Shown piece after piece: positions 28,362 through 35,220 of a stretch of 45,582 nucleotides of DNA (the stretch's first letter is position 1; each line of letters begins with the position of its first letter). Source of the stretch: a virus. The notes under the pieces were generated by a model. That model was given only the letters and a program-made list of their open reading frames with translations, searched no databases and was not told the DNA's origin. The translations under genes were made by a program, and so were the position numbers. Location: positions 1 through 45,582 of IMG/VR virus record IMGVR_UViG_3300031364_000006. One strand, written 5' to 3'.

Positions 28362-29198
28362 TTATTTTATTCTTACTGTAAACAATTTTTTCCCGCCCTC
28401 GGCGTAGATGCCAACGGTTTGACCAGGAAATTCTATTGGGACGATATGCCACAATATAAAATCAGGCCATACGCACCGTATGATCTGCACTCGTGCGGAT
28501 GTTGCGGATTTCCCGGCGATAAGGTTTACAGACCCGGTCGTCTTCGCTGTGTAGCAACCGCCTACATTAATATCAACCGTTCCTGACGTATCACACGTAA
28601 ACGGCAATGCGCCGAAATCTTTGTACGATACATTCAAATCAACATTCCCGGTTATTCCGCTAACCTTTCCATTGCTTGCATACTGCCATATATCGCACAT
28701 TCCGGACCGGTCCGTATCGTTTGGTGTAGCGTTATTGTGCCATGCTAACCAGATCGGAATACCAGCCGCACGAAGACGATCAATATCAACCAGATCCGCG
28801 ATATAGAACCAATTGCGGTTACTGTATACCATTGGTTTGTATCCAGCAGCTTTGATTCTGGTGCAGAAGTCAAGTATCATTCCGGTCAATTTGTCTTTGC
28901 CGAGCGCGGCAAGTTCACCGGATTCTACGTCCAGCGCTGCGGGCCATGTAATAGAGTAAGGTTTGATTGCCGCGATAAAATCCGCTGCCTGATCTGCCAC
29001 GGAGCCAGACCGCAGAAGATGGTATACCCCCACTGGAATGCCCGCTGCAATCGCAGATTTAATGTTTGCCGTAAAGCATGGGTCAACATAGTTTATCCCC
29101 TCCGTAGCCTTAATCATTGCGTACTGGATACCGGCGGCTTTTACTTTTGCAAAGTCTGGTTTTCCCTGCCAATGGGAAATGTCAATGCCATAAATCAT
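28362..29198 (-). CDS. Endolysin, GH25 muramidase
   Basis: A 278-residue N-acetylmuramidase of the lysozyme GH25 family. Catalytic features: GIDISHWQG (Asp6), IKATEG (Glu33) and ALDVE (Asp90, Glu92) followed by YSN and WLAWH segments and a WQYASNGKVSGITGNVDLN strand, the usual barrel end. The last 65 residues form an SH3-like cell-wall-binding domain. There is no signal peptide, so it needs the holin. It overlaps the upstream XhlA-like gene by four bases. Confidence 0.93.
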   Translation of the reverse strand: MIYGIDISHWQGKPDFAKVKAAGIQYAMIKATEGINYVDPCFTANIKSAIAAGIPVGVYHLLRSGSVADQAADFIAAIKPYSITWPAALDVESGELAALGKDKLTGMILDFCTRIKAAGYKPMVYSNRNWFYIADLVDIDRLRAAGIPIWLAWHNNATPNDTDRSGMCDIWQYASNGKVSGITGNVDLNVSYKDFGALPFTCDTSGTVDINVGGCYTAKTTGSVNLIAGKSATSARVQIIRCVWPDFILWHIVPIEFPGQTVGIYAEGGKKLFTVRIK

Positions 29199-29458
29199 GC
29201 GTTTTTCTCCTTTAATCCTTTAATATCGATTTTAATATCGGAAATATCGTTCTTTATTTCGTTTTGTTCTTGTTCAATAAGCGCAGTCTTTTTTTCAAGA
29301 TTATAAGTTCTGTCAATCACTTGATTGTGTTTTTCCACTTTTTTTTCAAGCTGGCTGATCCTGTAATTGCTTAGCTTATTCGCGGTCATAATACCGCTGA
29401 AAGTGCCTATAACGGTGCCCAAAAGTGATAATATTCCTATAATAATTTCGCGCGGCAT
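29195..29458 (-). CDS. XhlA-like lysis-associated membrane protein
   Basis: An 87-residue protein with an N-terminal membrane segment (about 5-25: IIIGILSLLGTVIGTFSGIM) and a long coiled coil (about 30-86: LSNYRISQLEKKVEKHNQVIDRTYNLEKKTALIEQEQNEIKNDISDIKIDIKGLKEK). The layout matches hemolysin XhlA/holin-associated proteins of Firmicutes phages, though with the membrane span at the N-terminus. It precedes the lysin and may act in lysis. Confidence 0.65.
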   Translation of the reverse strand: MPREIIIGILSLLGTVIGTFSGIMTANKLSNYRISQLEKKVEKHNQVIDRTYNLEKKTALIEQEQNEIKNDISDIKIDIKGLKEKNA

Positions 29459-29468
29459 GTTCCCGCCT

Positions 29469-29879
29469 CTATTCTTTTTTGATAAATTCTTTCAACGTAT
29501 CAGCGGTACATTTCCGTCTGACTTCGACCCATATAATTAGTAACGCGCCTATAACAATTAATACACACGAAAATGACAACGCAAAAACAAAAATTTCAAG
29601 CCGACACGTATCATATGCGCAGAAATGATGTTCTATAATCTTCGATTTTGTAATCCCAATTCCGCTGATTTTTTCTATATCGTGGATCTGATAAAACGGT
29701 ACATTATTTTTCAGTTTTATAATGGTTTCGGTTCCGATTCCGTTGATGTGCTGGCAACTCTGCCAATCGGCGGAAGTCATGCGGTTAACATTAATTTTAT
29801 TGTTCGCCCCGCAAAACACAATGCCTATCAGTCCAATAACTAATAGGCATATCCCAAATTTTAAAGCTTTGTGTTTCAT
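29469..29879 (-). CDS. Membrane protein with extracytoplasmic ComEA-like helix-hairpin-helix domain
   Basis: A 136-residue protein with a membrane segment at about 7-24, a domain INVNRMTSADWQSCQHINGIGTETIIKLKNNVPFYQIHDIEKISGIGITKSKIIEHH at about 29-86, and a second membrane segment at about 95-118 followed by a basic tail. The central domain has the two-helix-hairpin-helix pattern of ComEA (NGIG and SGIG hairpins), a DNA-binding fold. Charges place the N- and C-termini inside and the domain outside. It is coupled to the upstream tail gene and lies before the lysis genes. Confidence 0.7.
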   Translation of the reverse strand: MKHKALKFGICLLVIGLIGIVFCGANNKINVNRMTSADWQSCQHINGIGTETIIKLKNNVPFYQIHDIEKISGIGITKSKIIEHHFCAYDTCRLEIFVFALSFSCVLIVIGALLIIWVEVRRKCTADTLKEFIKKE

Positions 29880-30220
29880 AGCTTCGCCACCAGTGCCGAT
29901 TTCTCGGAAGGAGTGATATAGTTTTCACTTTCCGCCGCGTTAATGGTGTTTTTCATGATGTATTTTCCAAGCATAATGTGATCCGGATAAATTGAATCAC
30001 AAGCCGCTTCAAGCGCGGAAAAAATTGTGTATGTAGTCGTACCATTAGAAATTGTTTTCGCCGTGGTGTCGAACGTATACCCTAAATAGGCGCAGAACGC
30101 AACACAATTGTCATTTGTGATTTTTTGCATCATCCAATACGCTAAGGCAAACATGATCCGTAGCAACGCGGGCCAGCTACTTTTCTCGATGCATTCCTGC
30201 ACTAATTGGTAATCTGTCAT
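29876..30220 (-). CDS. Tail/lysis-region protein of unknown function
   Basis: A 114-residue soluble helical protein (MTDYQLVQECIEKSSWPALLRIMFALAYWMMQKITNDNCVAFCAYLGYTFD...). It is coupled by ATGA overlaps with its neighbours. Proteins of this type occur between tail fibre and lysis genes in related phages; function not known. Confidence 0.65.
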   Translation of the reverse strand: MTDYQLVQECIEKSSWPALLRIMFALAYWMMQKITNDNCVAFCAYLGYTFDTTAKTISNGTTTYTIFSALEAACDSIYPDHIMLGKYIMKNTINAAESENYITPSEKSALVAKL

Positions 30221-30504
30221 TTCGCCACCCCCTGATTATAATCAGCGATTGATTCCAATAACGCGATTGTCAGTTGTGTGTTTAATAGATCATCTTTTAT
30301 TTTTTTCATCGAAAGAGCTAATGTTTCCGCTGGTTTCGCTTTTTTTCTGTAGTGTGTTAGATTTTTGTTTGAATCAACCGCTTCAACCGTTATCGTGTAT
30401 ATGTCCAGATCAAAAATTGTATCGCTGATACAATAATTATCTACGGTTGGGGTTTCGTTTTGTGCTGATGTGATTACCCCGGTTCTATCATAAATATAAT
30501 ACAT
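30217..30504 (-). CDS. Small tail-fibre-region protein
   Basis: The start is the ATG at 30504 behind TTAGGAGG. The 95-residue protein begins MYYIYDRTGVITSAQNETPTVDNY and ends with a helical part (LSMKKIKDDLLNTQLTIALLESIADYNQG). It follows the fibre gene and may be an XkdX-like or fibre-assembly protein. Beta-rich N-terminus, coiled C-terminus. Confidence 0.6.
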   Translation of the reverse strand: MYYIYDRTGVITSAQNETPTVDNYCISDTIFDLDIYTITVEAVDSNKNLTHYRKKAKPAETLALSMKKIKDDLLNTQLTIALLESIADYNQGVAK

Positions 30505-30512
30505 GTTTCCTC

Positions 30513-31471
30513 CTAACTTAAAAATGCGCAAGCGTTGCTATTACCTGTAGGCAACGTAGCTGGGTTAGATAGCTTTGTAAATGTATCCCCACTTCGTTTG
30601 TAAATCGTAATATAAGGACTGGAATCATGCGCTACAGCTAAATATGTATTGTCAGCACTAAACGCGCAACCTTCTCCTGTTCCCGTCGGCAGCGTAGCAG
30701 GGTCAGATAGTTTCGTAAATGTGTCACCGCTGCGCTTGTAAATCGTAATGTAGGGACTACTCAAATGTGCAACAGCCAAATATGTTCCATCCGTGCTAAA
30801 AGCACAACCATATCCGGTTCCTGTCGGCAACGTAGCTGGATTAGACAGCTTTGTAAATGTATCCCCACTCCGTTTATAAATCGTGATGTAGGGGCTTGTA
30901 ATATGTGCTACAGCTAAATATATTCCATCATTACTAAATGCGCAACCTAATCCGGCATTTGCCGGCAGTGTAGCGGGATCAGCTAATTTTGTGAATGTAT
31001 CACCGCTGCGCTTGTAAATCGTAATGTAGGGACTTGTATAATGTGCTACAGCTAAATATATTCCATCATTACTAAATGCGCAACCTTCTCCTACTCCCGC
31101 CGGCAACGTAGCTGGATTAGACAGCTTTGTAAATGTATCCCCACTCCGTTTGTAAATCGTAATATAAGGACTGGAATCATGCGCTACAGCTAAATATGCT
31201 CCGTCTGTGCTGAATGCACATCCATTTGCTCCGCTCGTAGGTAAAGCCGCGGGATCAGCTAATTTTGTGAATGTATCACCATTACGCTTGCAAATCGTAA
31301 TATAGGGACTATTGGAGTGTGCTATGGCTAAATATATTCCGTCTGTGCTGAATGCGCATCCATATCCATTACCTGCAGGCAAAGTAGATGGAGTCGTTGT
31401 TGACGGAAAAGTATCTCCACTATGATTGTAAATCGTAATATAGGGGTTTGTAATATGTGCTACAGCTAAAT
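30513..31471 (-). repeat. Seven 138-bp tandem repeats encoding propeller blades
   Basis: Each 138-bp unit encodes one 46-residue blade. Conserved parts are nearly identical at the DNA level, while differences cluster at the codons after AVAH (IT, SN, DS, YT, IT, LS, DS in order) and in the loop preceding CAFS. The last copy is truncated after CAF. Such repeats can expand, contract or recombine between copies. Confidence 0.9.
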
Positions 31472-32708
31472 AACTGCCTTGCTGCGAAATCATTGTCCAT
31501 GCTGAACCGTTCCATATATACGCTGTTTCAATGTTTAAAACATCGGAGAGACGGCTATAAACTACTGGGTATTTACGCTTAATGTCAATAATTGTTCCTG
31601 CTTTGCTGTAATCTCCTGTTTGCCAAGAAAGCGTATCGCTGTTTTGCGAATATCTGTGGCTTGCGAAAGTCATTGATTGTCCAGAAACCTTTTTGGGCTG
31701 AGTAATATTATCTTCGCCGTTGTTTGTATCGTCAACAATTAACATCAAGTATCCGTTTGTATAGGAAACCCGTGCAGAATCATCCAAAACAACATTTGTG
31801 AAATCGGATACATCAGCATGGTCTACCCATATATGCCCGGTCGCTAATGGCGTTGGCTCAGTTTCTGAAATTGTCAGCGGGAAGTTAAAAATTTCGGCCG
31901 TACTTCCCGCCGACTTAAAATTTAGTTTTTCACCGCTGATATCATAAATAAACGGAACGGTTGCGCCAGTTTTAAAAAATTCGTCTGGAAGGGACTCTCC
32001 GTCTTGAAGTTGGGCAGTTGTAGCGGCGGTATACGTTACATCTGTGTTTGTAGATGTATTCAACTCTAAAAGGGATACAGTCAAATCAATTGTATTAATC
32101 GTATATCGTATATAATACGCCGTTGCGGGTGATGTATATGTATCGTTACCGGTTGCGCCGCCGTAATTAACACCGCTGATATATACGCCGGACGAGTCAT
32201 ACCACGCAAGCCCGATGTCTGCAACCGGCTGAGTGTATGTGTGCCCGACAATTTTATAGGCTGTAGAGGAAGATATAATAATCAGTGGGGAAGAATAGTT
32301 TCCAATTGCGGAAGCATTTAACGTACCATCTGTATCATCTATAGATCCGGCAACCGCTAAATCTTTGTTGAATAACTGATCTGTTGGATTGATTCGAAAA
32401 ATATCGCCTAAATCATAATCGGCAGGTACTGAAAATCTGCCATTGACAGGAGAATTACTGTTTTTCAGATCGTAAACAGTTCCGGTTTTTGTGCATGTAT
32501 AGGCATCAACCCCCATTTCAATAAATGCGTCATTAACACGTCCATCAAATCCGTTTAAGTTTGTGGCGTTGATTTTGTCACCCTCTGTGGTTATGGTACC
32601 TTCGGCACGGACAACATCGAATGTATCTGTAATTCCAGTCTCGTCAAGACGGCGCCGTGTCGGATGCTCTGCTACTCTGTCAACCCATGTTTTAGGTTCG
32701 TAAGACAA
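30513..32708 (-). CDS. Tail fibre/receptor-binding protein with seven-bladed propeller
   Basis: A 731-residue protein. Residues about 1-410 form a fibre-like part, beginning with an AEHPTRRRLDETGITD anchor element and continuing with a serine/threonine-rich beta region. Residues about 413-731 contain seven near-identical repeats of 46 residues with the core YLAVAHxxSPYITIYKRSGDTFTKL, which should fold as a seven-bladed beta-propeller. The two residues after AVAH and the loop before CAF vary from copy to copy. The TTG start overlaps the previous stop; the ribosome binding site lies in the last codons of that gene. Confidence 0.8.
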   Translation of the reverse strand: MSYEPKTWVDRVAEHPTRRRLDETGITDTFDVVRAEGTITTEGDKINATNLNGFDGRVNDAFIEMGVDAYTCTKTGTVYDLKNSNSPVNGRFSVPADYDLGDIFRINPTDQLFNKDLAVAGSIDDTDGTLNASAIGNYSSPLIIISSSTAYKIVGHTYTQPVADIGLAWYDSSGVYISGVNYGGATGNDTYTSPATAYYIRYTINTIDLTVSLLELNTSTNTDVTYTAATTAQLQDGESLPDEFFKTGATVPFIYDISGEKLNFKSAGSTAEIFNFPLTISETEPTPLATGHIWVDHADVSDFTNVVLDDSARVSYTNGYLMLIVDDTNNGEDNITQPKKVSGQSMTFASHRYSQNSDTLSWQTGDYSKAGTIIDIKRKYPVVYSRLSDVLNIETAYIWNGSAWTMISQQGSYLAVAHITNPYITIYNHSGDTFPSTTTPSTLPAGNGYGCAFSTDGIYLAIAHSNSPYITICKRNGDTFTKLADPAALPTSGANGCAFSTDGAYLAVAHDSSPYITIYKRSGDTFTKLSNPATLPAGVGEGCAFSNDGIYLAVAHYTSPYITIYKRSGDTFTKLADPATLPANAGLGCAFSNDGIYLAVAHITSPYITIYKRSGDTFTKLSNPATLPTGTGYGCAFSTDGTYLAVAHLSSPYITIYKRSGDTFTKLSDPATLPTGTGEGCAFSADNTYLAVAHDSSPYITIYKRSGDTFTKLSNPATLPTGNSNACAFLS

Positions 32709-33107
32709 TTAGATCACTCCTATCGTTTCTCCGGAATAAATTTCATCTGCGTAAAATACATCTTGCGAATTTGCGTCATACAGTGCTTTTATATCGTTTA
32801 AAATTTTCTCAATGTCATTCGCTTTAAGATAGGTGTTGTACGGCGTGTCAGGCGTTGCAGGCGTATTAACATACGTGTGATAGGCATTACGCACAGCGAC
32901 GATATTGTTTTTTATACGGTTCATTTCTGACAATGTCGGAAAATCTGTACGCGTCCATTCTTTTGTTGTAATCGTGACACCAAAAAGGACCGCGAGATAA
33001 TCGCAGTCCTGTTCGATTCGGTTTAAATCTATGTAATTGTAATAGCCTTTTGCGGTTTTATTTGTTACATCTAATTGCGCACGGTCATAGATCGGTGTTA
33101 CCCACAA
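32709..33107 (-). CDS. Tail-tip-associated protein, unknown function
   Basis: A 132-residue mostly helical protein (MWVTPIYDRAQLDVTNKTAKGYYNYIDLNRIEQDCDYLAVLFG...) with a TTG start and the ribosome binding site GGGGTGATG inside the last codons of the preceding gene. It ends YSGETIGVI, whose codons in turn carry the ribosome binding site of the fibre gene. Co-occurs with tail tip and fibre genes in related phages. Confidence 0.65.
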   Translation of the reverse strand: MWVTPIYDRAQLDVTNKTAKGYYNYIDLNRIEQDCDYLAVLFGVTITTKEWTRTDFPTLSEMNRIKNNIVAVRNAYHTYVNTPATPDTPYNTYLKANDIEKILNDIKALYDANSQDVFYADEIYSGETIGVI

Positions 33108-33108
33108 A

Positions 33109-34836
33109 TTACATCACCCCTATGTCTTCACCGACGTATTTCTCGTTAAGATAATCAGCGGAAACAATATTTGTGCCGTTGCCTAATGTGGTGAGCTGCG
33201 CAGTAAATCCGCCAACTAAATCAATAGCCATTTTTTCAATAGTTTCCATCGTATAATCAGTACCATTTGCCCGCTGCATTGCCGCTTTTTCGCCGGTTAA
33301 CTCATTTTCTAATTCTATTTCAACTGATGTTTGATAACGCAATTGATAATAATTGAAAAGTTCTTGCGCGATTTCCGCGACATTGGAAAGAGACATTAAA
33401 GTCGCATCTTTGCAAGACACAACATTTCTTCCAGCTCCGGAAGGCAGATTCGCAACACTGTAATTGTAAATGCTTGAGCTGTCTGTATATTTTTTGCCAG
33501 TTAAAGTAACAGTTCCTTCCGCACTTACGGTTATCACACAATAATTTGGATGGGATTCTGTAATTGTTGCGCCGGTTGCCGATAAATCAGATACAGCCGT
33601 GTCGAATTGGATTTCATATGTTCCAGCGGCATAAGTGCCGGTCGATATCTGTTCCGAACTATCTTTCAAAACGTAATTATGCGCGGTTAAATTAATGTCT
33701 GATACATAGGTCAACAGGTCTGTTGATCCGCCGCTGAACTTGCGGCTGCGCGGTATAACCCTGCCGTAAGATTGCGCACCATCATAAATTTTGATTGTAT
33801 TTCCACGACTATCATCCACAATAGCATTTAATGCAAACGCTACCTGTTGCAGTGCTTCGCGGTGTGTGCATATTGGTATCCATCCGGACAATGTTATGGA
33901 TTTTAAATCATCGGCAATCGTATAATCCGCAATTCCCGCAGAATCCATAATCGCGTCTATAATATTTTCTGCTGTTTCGTTAACATAAATTTGGCCTAAT
34001 TTGAAATCAGTTTTATCTATCAATCCAACCGCGTCAACTGCTGTAAACTCCGCATTATATTCGTCGGGGCTTTTCCATGTGTCAAGATAAAATGTCCCCA
34101 TTTGTTTTGTTTCTGTATCGAACACTTGCGAAATATGTACTTTCTGCGTTTGCTGAAATAGTTTATAAACGCCATGCAATCCGGTTAAATCAAAATCTCC
34201 GTTATCGTTGTGTAATGCAAAATTAGCTGTATTAATAGATATTTCGGAAGATATAGGATTAATTTCCTCATTAATTGTCGTTGAAGCTAATTCATCATAT
34301 GAAAATTCCTTGTATACTCCGTAATCTATTTTCTCTAATTTTACATATCGATATGGATTTGTCTTTGTAAATTCGATTGTAATTTTTCCAAAATCCTCTA
34401 TTTGATTATCACAAAAATAATATAATGCGTCCGGTTCAAATATTTTTTCAGATATTTTAACATCGGTAAGCGTGTACCACTTTACATTGATTTCAAGCGG
34501 GTAATCCTCCAAAAACGTCAAAGTCAATCCTGCGCTTGTATGATTTTCAGTAAAGTCTATTTCAAGCACAGGATTTATTGTAAATTCGCCGTTTTCGTCT
34601 GATTGAGATAAACTCCAATATCCCATATCTTCACTTGCGGGCGTTTCGGGAAATGGTTCAAAAGAGCCATCAAGCAGAAAAAAATTATCTTCCAGCGTCG
34701 CGTACTTTGATACTGAAAGACTATCACTTTTTAATTGTGTTAAATCAACAAAGGTTTGTTTATCCGTTGAAGTAGGGGAACTATCAGATTTCGCGGTTAC
34801 ATCAATTAAATCCAGTGCTATAACTGTTCGCTCCAT
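33109..34836 (-). CDS. Tail tip / baseplate hub protein
   Basis: A 575-residue protein after the tape measure and distal tail genes. It has an N-terminal beta domain (about 1-170), then KFSYDELASTTINEEINPISSEISINTANFALHN and VHISQVFDTETKQMGTFYLDTWKSPDEYNAEFTAVDAVGLIDKTDF, typical of gp27-like hub domains of Firmicutes siphoviruses, and a later QVAFALNAIVDDSRGNTIKIYDG. It probably joins the tail tube to the fibres. There is no recognisable peptidase or lysozyme domain. Confidence 0.7.
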   Translation of the reverse strand: MERTVIALDLIDVTAKSDSSPTSTDKQTFVDLTQLKSDSLSVSKYATLEDNFFLLDGSFEPFPETPASEDMGYWSLSQSDENGEFTINPVLEIDFTENHTSAGLTLTFLEDYPLEINVKWYTLTDVKISEKIFEPDALYYFCDNQIEDFGKITIEFTKTNPYRYVKLEKIDYGVYKEFSYDELASTTINEEINPISSEISINTANFALHNDNGDFDLTGLHGVYKLFQQTQKVHISQVFDTETKQMGTFYLDTWKSPDEYNAEFTAVDAVGLIDKTDFKLGQIYVNETAENIIDAIMDSAGIADYTIADDLKSITLSGWIPICTHREALQQVAFALNAIVDDSRGNTIKIYDGAQSYGRVIPRSRKFSGGSTDLLTYVSDINLTAHNYVLKDSSEQISTGTYAAGTYEIQFDTAVSDLSATGATITESHPNYCVITVSAEGTVTLTGKKYTDSSSIYNYSVANLPSGAGRNVVSCKDATLMSLSNVAEIAQELFNYYQLRYQTSVEIELENELTGEKAAMQRANGTDYTMETIEKMAIDLVGGFTAQLTTLGNGTNIVSADYLNEKYVGEDIGVM

Positions 34837-34848
34837 CTATATTCCCCC

Positions 34849-35220
34849 TTATGGTGTCCGTGCCGGAGATTTTGCCGTAAAGTCAACTGTTAATCCAGTC
34901 CAATGATTTTTGCCGTCTTTGCGTTTTTTAAGATTGTCACCGACGTTCGCAAAATACGCCGTGAACGTGTATGTACTATCGTCAGACGGTACTATTACCG
35001 TGTGAAATTCTGTAGGTTCGGAAAGTTTGTTCCAAACCGCATCATAGGCGGTTGTTGAATCACTTCCGCCAAGGGTTAGCGAATAATTGAAATATACTCC
35101 AATTAACTTTCTCGCTAATCCCCCATCTTCGGTGCGATTTGCATATCGGTCGAGGAAAGCGGCGGTTCGTTTCAGCGAAACAATAGGGATATCGTATGCA
35201 GTTCCATCAATCGTTATCAA
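34849..35220 (-). CDS. Distal tail-like protein
   Basis: A 123-residue beta-rich protein (MITIDGTAYDIPIVSLKRTAAFLDRYANRTEDGGLARKLIGVYFNYSLTLGG...). The size and place between tape measure and tail tip fit a short Dit-like or tail-tube-end protein. Its start overlaps the tape measure stop by four bases (ATGA). No specific motif for Dit is visible. Confidence 0.6.
   Translation of the reverse strand: MITIDGTAYDIPIVSLKRTAAFLDRYANRTEDGGLARKLIGVYFNYSLTLGGSDSTTAYDAVWNKLSEPTEFHTVIVPSDDSTYTFTAYFANVGDNLKKRKDGKNHWTGLTVDFTAKSPARTP

Noticed and set aside
30513-31471. Diversity-generating retroelement target
   Set aside because: No reverse transcriptase or template repeat is present; variation is among tandem copies only.
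30513-31471. CRISPR array, considered because of regular repeats
   Set aside because: The repeats are 138 bp, coding and contiguous without spacers; no cas genes exist.
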